Part shown: positions 1-8,664 of the stretch, piece after piece
Layout of the letters: each line of letters opens with the position of its first letter
Position numbering within the stretch: the stretch's first letter is position 1
Origin: Ustilaginoidea virens
Lineage: Eukaryota > Ascomycota > Sordariomycetes > Hypocreales > Clavicipitaceae
Assembly (NCBI RefSeq): GCF_000687475.1
Contig: NC_057321.1
Location: 2,294,001 to 2,358,000, forward strand
Reading direction: 5' to 3'
Length of the DNA stretch: 64,000 nucleotides
Program-made: the position numbers and the translations under genes
The notes under the pieces: generated by a model
What the model saw: only the letters and a program-made list of their open reading frames with translations
What the model was told of the DNA's origin: nothing
Database searches by the model: none

Positions 1-126
1 CTCGAAAGGGCGCACGAGCTGGCGCCCAGCGACGGCATGGTGGCCAAGGAGCTCGCAGCCGCCAAGGCCAGGGCCGCAGCCCGAGCGGCCAAGGAGAAGG
101 CCGCGTTTAGAAAGTTTTTCTCTTGA
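1..126 (+). CDS. C-terminal end of a Cyp40/Cpr6-like TPR cyclophilin (partial)
   Basis: The first 41 codons read without a stop and end at TGA 124-126; the rest of the gene lies left of the window. The peptide runs LERAHELAPSDG, then an Ala/Lys/Arg-rich helix, and ends AAFRKFFS. An amphipathic, basic helix after the last TPR, ending in a Lys-x-Phe-type tail, is the usual C-terminus of Cyp40-class peptidyl-prolyl isomerases (yeast Cpr6), which bind Hsp90 through their TPRs. The family call rests on this tail alone, so another TPR protein such as an FKBP or a DnaJ-TPR co-chaperone remains possible. No intron signal is visible in the piece. Confidence 0.5.
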   Translation, partial: LERAHELAPSDGMVAKELAAAKARAAARAAKEKAAFRKFFS

Positions 127-1012
127 GGGGTGTGTGTGTGTGTGTTTTTTTTTTTTTTTACGAAAAAAGTAGACAGTGTACATGAAGGAAGAGGGCACGG
201 ATGTGTAAATGCTGGTGAAGGAGAGGCTTTTGAAAACAGGATGGCAATCAACGATGACTGATTGCTTGGTACATGGCAGCGTTGTGTCGAGATGATGAAG
301 AGCGTTTGACGTGGCGGCTGGTTGACACCACGACCGCTTGCTTGCTCACGCACACCAAAGCCGCATACACTGCCACACACATTGCCGACCCGAAATAATA
401 ATAAATAAATAAATTCATTCAAAAGAAATAAAAAATAAAAAAAAACCCCCCCCGAAAAGGGTTTTTTTTTTTTGGCCCCGACAAATACCACGTCATCTTT
501 TTTTAAAAAGCACGAAAATATCTTTTTGACCCCGACAAACACCCCGTCATGTTAACAAAGCACGAAAAAAAAATCCTTTTGACCCCCGACAAACACCACA
601 TTATATCGTCTGCCAAAGACAAGGGGAAAAGCTTTTTGACGACAAAACACCTCGTCATCATCTTGTTTGAAACCAGGAAGAACGCTTCGGGGCCCTAGGC
701 AAAGACACCTGCAAACCGACCGAGCAACCGCCCGGTTGCCCCGGTTCAGCCAGAACAGCTTGCGGTCCCGTTGCCCAGGGGATTCCTCTCCTGCCGCGCA
801 GGCTCGCGATGCCGCGGCCACGCAAGGCCCGTGGTAGCATGGGCTTCCTTCCGGCGACTGCTTGCAGGCCAGCGGTGCCGACGCCTCCCAGGCCCCGTGA
901 TGCCGCTGCTTCACATGTAGGCCGCGACATTTGCCACGTGGCAGGCGAGCCAAGTACCTCGCTGTAGTGCGCGCATCATGCTGGCGATGCTGGGAGACCC
1001 CCTTCGTATAGG
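127..1012. other. Intergenic, AT-rich then GC-rich, no gene seen
   Basis: This is the 3' flank of the cyclophilin. It begins with a GT run and a T run, followed by A/T-rich DNA that would suit polyadenylation. Apart from the degenerate tandem repeat at about 473-660, no reading frame in it looks like protein. Confidence 0.6.
473..660. repeat. Degenerate tandem repeat, four units of about 55 bp
   Basis: A phrase like TTTGACCCCGACAAACACC, followed by a CGTCAT-like end and an A/T-rich spacer, recurs near 473, 526, 577 and 635. The units differ by several substitutions and small indels, so this is an old array. It has no coding potential. Confidence 0.7.
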
Positions 1013-2677
1013 CTAGGCTCGCGAGTGCCTTACCAGGCTATTGATGACGGCGGCTAGTGTTGCTACCGCTGCAGCTGCTGCCGCTGCTGTTGCTGCCGCC
1101 ACTGCTGTTGCTGCCGCTGCTGCTGCTGCCGCTGCTGTTGCTGCCGCCGCCGCCGCCGCTGCTGCTGCTATTGCTACCGCTGCTGTTGCTGCCATTGATG
1201 TTGCTGCCACTGCTGCCGCTGCCGCTGCCGCTGCCGCCGCCGCCGTTGCTGCCACTGCTGGTGCCTTTGGCGATAGTTGCGGCCGGCGATCCGGGGCAGT
1301 TGAGGCCTCTGAGGATGATGGCGGCCGGCGCTCTGAAGCAATATCGGCCTCTGTCTGTGAAGCCGGGGTAGCTGCGGCCTTTGAAGATAGTAGCGGCCGG
1401 TTCTCTGTGGCAATATCAGCCTCTGGCTGTAAGGCCGGGATAGTTGCGGCTTCTGCAGATGAATGCGGCCGGCGCTCTGAAGTAATATCGGCCTCTGTCT
1501 GTAAAGCTGGGGTAGTTGCGGCCTTCAAAGATAGTAGCGGCCGGCTCTCTATGGCCATATCAGCCTCTGACCGTAAGGCTGGGGTAGTTATAGCCTTCAA
1601 AGAGAATAGAGGCCAGCGCTCTGTGGCAGCATTAGCCTCCGGCAGTAAGGCCGGGGTGGTTGCGGCCTTTGAAGAGAATAACGGCCGGCTCTCTGTAGCA
1701 ATAGTTGCCTCCGACTGTAAGGCTGGGGTAGTCGCAGTCTTGAAAGATAATAGCGGCCGACTCTCTGTAGCAATAGCTGCCTCTAACTGTAAGGCCGGGG
1801 CAGCTGCAGCCTTTGAAGAGAATAGAGGCCAGCGCCCTGTGGCAATATTAGCCTCCGGCAGTGAGGCCGGGGTAGTTGCGGCCTTGAAAGATAATAGCTG
1901 CTGACTCTCTGTAGCAATAGCTGCCTCTGACTGTAAGGCTGGGGTAGTCGCAGTCTTGAAAGATGATAGCGGCCGGCTCTCTGTAGCAATAGTTGCCTTT
2001 GACTGCAAGGCTGGGGTAGTCGCAGTCTTGAAAGATGATAGCGGCCGGCTCTCCGTAGCAATAGCTGCCTCTGACTGTAAGGCTGGGGTAGTCGCAGTCT
2101 TGAAAGATGATAGCGGCCGGCTCTCCGTAGCAATAGCTGCCTCTGACTGTAAGGCTGGGGTAGTTGCAGTCTTGAAAGATGACAGCGGCCGGCTCTCCGT
2201 AGCAATAGCTGCCTCTGACCGCAAGGCCGGGGCGATTTCAGCCTTTGAACACAAATAGTGCCGGGGCTCCGAGGCAGCCGCGGTCGCTTTTGATACCTGC
2301 AGCCGGGGAGGGCTACGCAGCGCCACGTGTCTCTTCCGTTCCAGCTGCCTACCCATCTCATCCTGCGGCCATTCGGCAGGGCTCTCTTCCTCGAGGATGC
2401 GCGCCAGCGACAGGGCAGGGTTCATGTCAAACCCGCCGACGTAAACGCCGCGGTCGCAAAGGACATGGCAAAGCTCCCGCAGCAGCGGCCAGTGCGCCCT
2501 GTAAAAAAGACGGTCGTTCCACTCCGCGCAGTCCCTCCTGAAGGCTGTCCACAGGCTTTCGTCTGCCTCGTCGCCGCAGCCGTAGGTGACGGCGAGGAAT
2601 GCTACGCGGTTGTTCAGGACGGTGGCGGGGGGCGTTTTGCGAGCTGATTCTGCCTGCGGCTTTCCACCGGGGCGTGA
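1013..2677 (-). CDS. Hypothetical repeat protein: unique domain, 24-residue repeats, poly-Ala tail
   Basis: The minus strand stays open for about 554 codons from an in-frame stop at 2680-2678 to the stop at 1013. The part from 2650 to about 2300 reads like a folded protein, not chance translation, with varied residues, many aromatics and phrases such as NNRVAFLAVTYGCGDEAD, DRLFYRAHWPLLREL and RGVYVGGFDMNPALS. Next come about 13 copies of a 24-residue unit built on ATESRPLLSFKTATTPALQ, and then an Ala-rich tail. The first ATG in frame is at 2425, which would leave out most of the unique domain. The frame therefore probably starts with an upstream exon; a possible acceptor (GCCGCAG) lies near 2654, but no donor or start was found. 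I do not recognise the family. It could also be a decayed gene. Confidence 0.45.
   Translation of the reverse strand, partial: SRPGGKPQAESARKTPPATVLNNRVAFLAVTYGCGDEADESLWTAFRRDCAEWNDRLFYRAHWPLLRELCHVLCDRGVYVGGFDMNPALSLARILEEESPAEWPQDEMGRQLERKRHVALRSPPRLQVSKATAAASEPRHYLCSKAEIAPALRSEAAIATESRPLSSFKTATTPALQSEAAIATESRPLSSFKTATTPALQSEAAIATESRPLSSFKTATTPALQSKATIATESRPLSSFKTATTPALQSEAAIATESQQLLSFKAATTPASLPEANIATGRWPLFSSKAAAAPALQLEAAIATESRPLLSFKTATTPALQSEATIATESRPLFSSKAATTPALLPEANAATERWPLFSLKAITTPALRSEADMAIESRPLLSLKAATTPALQTEADITSERRPHSSAEAATIPALQPEADIATENRPLLSSKAAATPASQTEADIASERRPPSSSEASTAPDRRPQLSPKAPAVAATAAAAAAAAAAAVAATSMAATAAVAIAAAAAAAAAATAAAAAAAAATAVAAATAAAAAAAVATLAAVINSLVRHSRA
1041..1265. repeat. 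Imperfect GCT/GCC trinucleotide array
   Basis: Runs of GCT, GCC, GTT and ATT triplets fill this stretch. In the minus frame of the repeat gene they encode the Ala/Thr/Val tail; on the plus strand they also read as poly-Ala or poly-Leu, which explains several long spurious frames. Confidence 0.85.
1321..2257. repeat. Minisatellite, 13 units of exactly 72 bp
   Basis: GCGGCCGGC-like anchors recur at about 1321, 1393, 1465, 1537, 1609 and so on to 2257, with a constant 72-bp spacing and no indels. Units from 1969 onward are almost identical, while those from 1321 to 1897 are more diverged, so expansion seems most recent at the high-coordinate end. A 72-bp unit is 24 codons, so copy-number changes do not shift the reading frame. 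Confidence 0.9.
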
Positions 2678-2689
2678 TTACCGCACGGT

Positions 2690-3810
2690 GTGGCTGGAGC
2701 CTCTGCGGTAGCTGTGCCCGGTCCATGGCGGAGGAAAGGCCAAGGCCGTGAGCGAGGGGGCAGGATGGGGGGGATTGATGGCTCGCTATGGCGGAGACGT
2801 GGAGGCTGTGCAAGGTAAAAAGATGGATAGCCAGCGGCACCGCAGGGGGAATCCCGGGAACAGCGGATCCGCAAGCGGACGGAAGCCTATGAGCCCCTGA
2901 CAATGCGAGACAAACACCCATCACGCGATGTAAAAGCTCGGGCCGACGCGCGCCGAGTGTACCGGCATCGTAGAAGGCGCCAAAGCTGTGGCATTGCCCC
3001 TCGGCCCGGGTAGCCAGCGGGCAAAGCCATATCTGGCCTAGCCGTCGTAATCATTATACATGGGGAAAGCTATATGCCTCCTAAGTCCCTACGATGGCCA
3101 CCATAAAAAAAAATAGCCATCGGTATAGGTAGTCCTTCGCAGTAGCAGCCCTTTGACTGGCTTGTTCCAACTGCCTTATTGCACTGCTGTTGGAACACGG
3201 CCGGGGGATAGCTAGTTAGGTATTATGCGTAGGGCGGGCGGGGTTTTCCTGAGGTGCCGTGCCGCGAGGCCACACGTACCGCAGTACTGTGCTACAATGG
3301 CCATGGCTGCCTACCCTAATCTGAAGAGAAGAAAGGGCAGGGCGGTCAGGAGTTGATGCTGACGATGGTGGCGTTTCATGTGCGTGCCGCGGTGAGGCGT
3401 GGTGGTGCGGCTCTGCAGCATCCAATCGCGTGGCGGGAAGAGCGGGGCGCAGCGGTTGGCTGCCCGGGCGATTCCGACGACTTGTTGCAACTTTGCCTTT
3501 TTTGTCGCACCATACCAGTGGCGCTATAGAGCACTATAGATAGAAGCAGAATTTGCCTGTTTTCGGACAGTAATCAAGGACTATTATTATGCACCGTTGC
3601 TGGCAAGCCCCGCATACCGCGATACTATTTGCTGCCTTTTTTAAACACTGACGCATCTACTTCCTCACTGCCTCAAATACCTACCTCCTATCTACCAGGT
3701 ACGTACCACCTACAAACACACGACCGCCTAATCCCAATTCCAAGCTAATAGCATGCAAGTTTTCCCCAGACTCATCCAGCCAAGTCACCATAGCCCGTAA
3801 TCACAGCAGC
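2690..3810. other. Intergenic, no supported gene
   Basis: Short frames occur on both strands, but none shows protein-like composition or matched splice signals over its length. If the repeat gene has a 5' exon, it should lie at the left end of this stretch (2690-2950). Confidence 0.5.
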
Positions 3811-3916
3811 TCAGCACCCTCTTACATACCTATGTACCAGACACAAGCAGAAGCCCCAAGACACCCCCTCGCACGCTGCACCTTTGCAGCATTCTCTAAA
3901 AAAGATGCAAGAACAA

Positions 3917-4176
3917 AAACAAGAAGCACAAGAAGCACAAGCAGCACAAGAAGCACAAGGACAAGAAGCACAAGGACAAGAAGCACAAGAAGCACAAGCA
4001 GCACAAGAAGTACAAGAAGCACAAGCACAAGAAGCACAAGCACAAGAAGCACAAGCACAAGAAGCACAAGCAGCACAAGAAGCACAAGCACAAGAAGCAC
4101 AAGCACAAGAGGCACAAGAAGCACAAGCAGCACAAGCAGCACAAGCACAAGAAGCACAAGCACAAGCAGCACAAAG
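3917..4176. repeat. CAAGAAGCA / CAAGCAGCA low-complexity array
   Basis: About 260 bp are built from GCACAAGAA, GCACAAGCA and GCACAAGGA units in steps of 6, 9 and 15 bp. Every frame is open because the units lack stops: plus reads QEAQAQEAQ, minus reads CASCACASC or LLVLVLL. This makes spurious frames on both strands. I treat it as non-coding satellite DNA. Confidence 0.8.
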
Positions 4177-4357
4177 CGGCAACTCACAACAGACACCAAC
4201 GCCGCCCGGGCGCGTATGGCAAATCAGTCGCTTGTCCCGCTCGCATGCGTGCGTTTATAGGTGGGCGCCGCATCCAGCGATGACGGGATCCGTGACGAGC
4301 CGGCGCGAAGGCACGGGTTTTGCGGATTTACATTTACTTGATGATTTATTGATTTTC

Positions 4358-4480
4358 AAAAAGAAGAAGAAGGAGAAGAAGAAGAAAGAAGAAGGAGAAG
4401 AAGTAGAAGAAGTAGAAGTAGAAGAGAGAAGAAAGAAGAAGGAGAAGGAAAAGGAGGAGGAAAAGGAAAAGGAGAAAAGT
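4358..4480. repeat. GAA-rich polypurine tract
   Basis: About 120 bp of almost pure A and G (AAGAAGAAGG, GAAGTAGAAG, GGAGAAAAGG) lie just downstream of the RasGAP stop codon. On that gene's strand it is a polypyrimidine 3' flank. Long purine/pyrimidine mirror tracts can form triplex DNA; here that is only a possibility. Confidence 0.8.
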
Positions 4481-4526
4481 AAAAACGCACGACAAGAGGT
4501 GAACAAAAGCGTGCCGAGCGCGCCCA

Positions 4527-7500
4527 TCACTTGTGGCCCTTGGCGTCCGGGCTGTCGGCCCGCCCGCCGATCCTCATGATGCCGTTCAAGATGGTCCTCC
4601 CTACTTTGCCGTTCTTGGCCCTGGCCGCGCTCCCCACGCCGCTGACTTGCCGCAGCCCGCTGGCCTTTCTGCCCTCGAGCCCGTCCCTCCCCCTGCGCAC
4701 GTGCTCCCTGCTCCGCCTTCTCGCCGTCGTCTCGTCGGCACCGCCGTCGCTGCCGTCGCTGCCGGGGCCCCGTTCGCCGTCGCTCGTCGTCGCCATGGAC
4801 GGGAGCGAGTACGGGACGCTCAGGGACTCGATCAGCGTGGCCTGCTCCAGCGTCTCCGCCAGCTCCTCGGCGATGAACCCCCGCGACGCCGCCTTGGCCG
4901 CCCGCGTCCGCTCCACCTGGGCCAGGCACGCGTCGGCGCGCTTCTGGAGGCCGGTGCACAGCTCGTCAAAGACCAGCAGCTCGCCGTCCACCTGGCTCTT
5001 CTTGACCTCGTCCGGCGGCCCGGCGTCCACCCAGAGCCGCACCAGGCTGGCCAAGCTCCGCGCGCGGTCAATCAGGTACGGCAGGCTGGGGAAGCCTTCC
5101 TTGGTGGTCGGCCCCAGCCGGCCCAGCATGGCGATGGGCGTGCTGTAGGCGGCCGGGGCGCTCTTCACGCCGCCGCGCTCCGCCGGCACGCCGCAAACCT
5201 GGTCAATGTAGTTTCGGAACACGGGACGCTGGGCCGTCAGGAACCGGTTCATCGGGCCCATCCACTCCTCGCGCTTGCCAAACGTCGACATGTTGGACAT
5301 CTTCTGCAGCACCTTGGCGATCAACGTCAGCGTTCGCTGCGCCCGCGGACGAGGGTGGTCGCGCAGCAGGCCAAACAGCTTGGGCGACAGGATGGCCGGG
5401 CAGATGAAGCGCAGGAACAGGAATCCCGACACGGCGGTGTAGGCCACGGTGCGGAGAAAGTCGCCGTAGCGATCTTCCGCGACCGCCCGGATGTACTTGA
5501 GGATGAGCCGGAGCTCGCTCGGCAGCGCGTGCGCCGACTCGGCTATGCAGTGCCAGACCTCGGTGGTGAAGCGCATCAGCCTGTTCCATCGCTGGTCAAG
5601 GTCGGCGCTCGTGGCGTGAGCCAGCCGGCTCGTGTCCACCTCGCACTCGGGGTTCAGCTCGTTGATTTCCGCAATCTTTGCCTGGAGCACCTCTTCAAAG
5701 TACTCGGCCCCCAGGCGCCGCATGTGGAATTCCAGCGATTGCGTCAGCAAGGTGTTGCCTCGGAAGAGCAGGTTGGCCTCGCCCGCGAGCGACTTGCCCA
5801 TGTCCCGCACCAGCAGCTCGCGGTCGCTGGCCGACTCGATGGACTCGTTCGATTTCAGGCGGCTGCTGAACCGGAACTTCTTCATCGACGTCTGGCTTCC
5901 GATGCCGTCCATCTCGTCCTCCACAAGCGCCATCAGCCAGTCGGCGGCGTTGCCGGACGCTTGAAAGATGTTGAGGAATATCTCCGCCAGCCGTCGCAGC
6001 TGGCCAGGCAAAAAGGCCGAAATCATTGTCGTCAACCGTGAGGGGAACTTGTGCAGGATGTCGGAGAGCGGCTGGTATTCCTTTGACAGCAACGCGATTT
6101 GCTCCGCGTGCGAAACCTTGATCAACATGGACCCGATGGGCTGCTGTCCGTCGTCCATGATCTGCAGCCAGTCCTCGTGGTCCTTTCCGCGCTGAAGTTT
6201 ATCCAAGGCGATGTGAACCGTGCCGCACAGGTGCTCCTGGCTTGCGCCGCCCGCGCCGCTCGCGCCGCCGCCGCCGCCGCCGCCGCCGGCTCGGGCCGAG
6301 TCTGATGTGGGCGAAACGGCATCGCAATGCCCATCCGTCGTTCGCTTCAAAACGATGGAAACTTCCTGCACCGTGTGTGGAAGATCGGAAAATTCGCAAT
6401 CCTCCCTCCAGTACGGGTTCTTGGTCGCCAGTTTGGTCGCCGTTCGAGCCCGGACTTCTCCATCCAGAATCACCTCGGCCAGGTAGTTGCCGACGAGCGC
6501 ATCCTGCTCGGCTCTGGAAGACTTTTCGACTGGCTGGAAATCACATCCCGAGGGCTGCGCCTTGACTTTTGCTTCTGTTACTCGTACACCAATCGTCTTT
6601 TCTATTCGAAACATTTCCTCATTACCCGTCGCTTCTTCCAAGTCGGCCACCTCGTGGATGGAATCCCGATCGGCGGCATCTAGCCTGTACAGTTCTGGCA
6701 CGGCAAACGCCCGCAGCAACACGAACCATACCTCAAACTGCACCCGGTTGTCCAGGGCGAGGTAGACGGGACGAAAGATGGAAAGCTGCGTGGCCGTGCT
6801 TGCGTATATCGGGAAAATGGCGAGGCAAAACTCCTCGTCGAGAACGCTGTGGTCCAGCTGCTGAATGGCGCAACGTGACAGCTGCGATAGCTGTATCACG
6901 GATAGCGACGCGCTCTCATTTTCCACCAGCAGCTTCAGCTCGCCATTGTCTTGCAGAATGCTGCATATTTGTCGCCACGACGCCGCTGGCGAGGACGAGT
7001 CCCTGGTGGACGACCGTTGAACCAGGTCATTGGCGGAGCGTGTGGGACCCTTGTCCCACAGCATGATTGTCCCGACCTTGATGATGGTTGCGGACTTGGA
7101 TCCGTCACTTGCCTCGTCTGGCTTGCTGATGCCGGGTCCCACGATGCCTGCGGGACTGCTGCTTCCTCCGCCGTTCTGAGGCTTCCCGACGCGGGTTCTT
7201 GTTTGCTGCCAACACAACAACGCGGCCAACCACAGGTTCCGTTCTTCGGGAGCCCGCGGTCTCAGGTATATTTCCGTCGTCGGGCCGGTGGCGAGGAGTT
7301 CCAAGCAGTCTCGGCCGTCGTCGGGGTGTTGGACGGGGGAAACGATGCAGCCATGGAGGTCAGAGATGAGGGTTACAAAGAAGGGTCCGTCCTGACCCGA
7401 GTTGAACATCAGGCAGCCCTTTTCATCGTCAATGTAGGCCACCCCGCCGCGCCAACTCTTGTCGCCATCTTCGGCCTGGTAGTCAATGTCGCCGCGCATG

Positions 7501-8492
7501 CGTCCGCCGAGCGTCTTCATCAACATGATGATCTTTGTAGGTTCCGGCGTGCCTATGGGTAGGGGGAAAGAGTCGATGCATGGAGACGGAGCCGGCACAG
7601 GCGAAGAGGGCCTTGACAGCTGGCGCTTCAGCAGGCGCTTGCTGGGCCTTTTGTCCTTGGGCCTGGAGGACGTCGAGCATGTAGACGGCTCTTGCAGGCG
7701 GTTGGCAGTTGCGGAAGGACCGACGGCCTCGACTACGGGGACTGGTGACTTTTGCTCGTCAAGCAGCGGCTGCGAGGTAGAAGAGCTCACACTAGCAACT
7801 CTGTGTCGTTGATCGGCCACCGCGGGAGCAGCTCGTTGAACTAGCATGGCGGCATCCAACGTCCGTGTACGGGGCCTAACTCCGGCGCCGTGACCTCGCT
7901 GCTGTTGCTGCTGTTGCTGCTGTTGCTGCTGTTGCTGCTGTTGCTGCTGTTGCGGCTGTTGCTGTTGATGCCGCGACTGAGCGACAACTTGCCTGGAGGG
8001 AGGCTGCGGTAGTGAGAGGGAAGTTGCGATTGAGTCTAATGTCTGGGCCGGGGAGTTGTCGACATCCTCCTCGTCAAATACCATGCCCTGACGTCTGCTT
8101 ATGCTTGCTGGTATCCCATCGGGCGCCACGTGTGGTGCTGCGAGAGGCACTGCTGACGCCGACTTGTCGGCAGCAAGGGCGCTGCTCGAGCCGTGTCTGC
8201 TGCGCCCGTCAAGCAAATGATCAGGCGTAGCGGGGGGCAGCGGGCCGCTTTGCTTTGTTGCATTCGGCTGCCTGAGCGCGGACCGCAGGGTCAAAGCGGT
8301 GGCTATAGCGGCGGCAGAGGGCGGATGCTCGACAGCATCGCGAGGGACATTTTTGTGAGGTGATGGAGGTGATATAGTGGGTTGTCTAGGACTTTTTGAC
8401 TGGTCCGCATCCCGCGATTGTCGGTGAGACCTAGTATCAGTTACAATCTTTGCGGGAGGAGGTGACTGTCCTTCCATGTCCGATGGTGGCAT
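4527..8492 (-). CDS. bud2: Ras-family GTPase-activating protein, Bud2/Cla2-like
   Basis: An uninterrupted 1321-residue frame. In order: a disordered Ser/Pro-rich N-terminus with poly-Gln near residue 180; a PH-like segment at about 315-430; a C2-like domain at about 665-790 (from LVGNYLAEVILDG); and a RasGAP domain at about 880-1110. The GAP domain holds FRGNTLLTQSLE at about 908, whose Arg is the expected arginine finger, and the hallmark FLFLRFICPAILSPKLF at about 1020. A basic tail follows. The C2-plus-RasGAP order and length fit yeast Bud2/Cla2, which stimulates GTP hydrolysis on Rsr1/Bud1 to set polarity sites; its role in hyphal growth is inferred. The start at 8492 is the first ATG; Met6 is an alternative. 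No introns are needed. Confidence 0.85.
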   Translation of the reverse strand: MPPSDMEGQSPPPAKIVTDTRSHRQSRDADQSKSPRQPTISPPSPHKNVPRDAVEHPPSAAAIATALTLRSALRQPNATKQSGPLPPATPDHLLDGRSRHGSSSALAADKSASAVPLAAPHVAPDGIPASISRRQGMVFDEEDVDNSPAQTLDSIATSLSLPQPPSRQVVAQSRHQQQQPQQQQQQQQQQQQQQQQQQRGHGAGVRPRTRTLDAAMLVQRAAPAVADQRHRVASVSSSTSQPLLDEQKSPVPVVEAVGPSATANRLQEPSTCSTSSRPKDKRPSKRLLKRQLSRPSSPVPAPSPCIDSFPLPIGTPEPTKIIMLMKTLGGRMRGDIDYQAEDGDKSWRGGVAYIDDEKGCLMFNSGQDGPFFVTLISDLHGCIVSPVQHPDDGRDCLELLATGPTTEIYLRPRAPEERNLWLAALLCWQQTRTRVGKPQNGGGSSSPAGIVGPGISKPDEASDGSKSATIIKVGTIMLWDKGPTRSANDLVQRSSTRDSSSPAASWRQICSILQDNGELKLLVENESASLSVIQLSQLSRCAIQQLDHSVLDEEFCLAIFPIYASTATQLSIFRPVYLALDNRVQFEVWFVLLRAFAVPELYRLDAADRDSIHEVADLEEATGNEEMFRIEKTIGVRVTEAKVKAQPSGCDFQPVEKSSRAEQDALVGNYLAEVILDGEVRARTATKLATKNPYWREDCEFSDLPHTVQEVSIVLKRTTDGHCDAVSPTSDSARAGGGGGGGGASGAGGASQEHLCGTVHIALDKLQRGKDHEDWLQIMDDGQQPIGSMLIKVSHAEQIALLSKEYQPLSDILHKFPSRLTTMISAFLPGQLRRLAEIFLNIFQASGNAADWLMALVEDEMDGIGSQTSMKKFRFSSRLKSNESIESASDRELLVRDMGKSLAGEANLLFRGNTLLTQSLEFHMRRLGAEYFEEVLQAKIAEINELNPECEVDTSRLAHATSADLDQRWNRLMRFTTEVWHCIAESAHALPSELRLILKYIRAVAEDRYGDFLRTVAYTAVSGFLFLRFICPAILSPKLFGLLRDHPRPRAQRTLTLIAKVLQKMSNMSTFGKREEWMGPMNRFLTAQRPVFRNYIDQVCGVPAERGGVKSAPAAYSTPIAMLGRLGPTTKEGFPSLPYLIDRARSLASLVRLWVDAGPPDEVKKSQVDGELLVFDELCTGLQKRADACLAQVERTRAAKAASRGFIAEELAETLEQATLIESLSVPYSLPSMATTSDGERGPGSDGSDGGADETTARRRSREHVRRGRDGLEGRKASGLRQVSGVGSAARAKNGKVGRTILNGIMRIGGRADSPDAKGHK
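7895..7975 (-). repeat. CAA/CAG array encoding poly-Gln in the RasGAP
   Basis: GCTGTTGCT triplets on the plus strand are CAGCAACAG codons of the RasGAP, giving about 20 Gln residues in its disordered N-terminal region. The array is in frame, so copy-number changes would alter only tract length. Confidence 0.9.
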
Positions 8493-8616
8493 CTTTATGC
8501 CATTGCCTGGATTCGTTCAGCGGTTTCTGCTGCATTGAAAGCCAGCAACGCCGGGGCTTGAGGTTTTTTGCACGAGCCGAAAAGGCCAGATTTTTTTTTA
8601 CTCTTTCTTTGTGTCG

Positions 8617-8657
<41 letters not shown>
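8617..8657. repeat. (CT)n dinucleotide upstream of the RasGAP start
   Basis: An almost perfect CT run of about 36 bp, followed by T-rich DNA, sits about 130 bp upstream of the RasGAP ATG on the opposite sense. It is a GA run on the gene strand and could lie in the 5' UTR or promoter. Confidence 0.85.

Positions 8658-8659
<2 letters not shown>

Positions 8660-8664
<5 letters not shown>

Noticed and set aside
1041..1904. Plus-strand 287-codon Ala-rich frame opposite the repeat gene
   Set aside because: It is the complement of the 72-bp repeats and the GCT array; the minus frame is longer and leads into a unique protein-like domain.
1321..2257. CRISPR array
   Set aside because: Units are contiguous 72-bp tandem repeats with no unique spacers, and the organism is eukaryotic.
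3811..4579. Cys/Ala-rich, Leu/Val-rich and Gln/Glu/Ala-rich frames on both strands
   Set aside because: They are translations of the CAAGAAGCA array and GAA tract in different frames, without any unique domain.
4533..6041. Plus-strand 502-codon frame opposite the RasGAP
   Set aside because: His/Arg/Gln/Ala-rich antisense shadow; the minus frame carries all RasGAP motifs.
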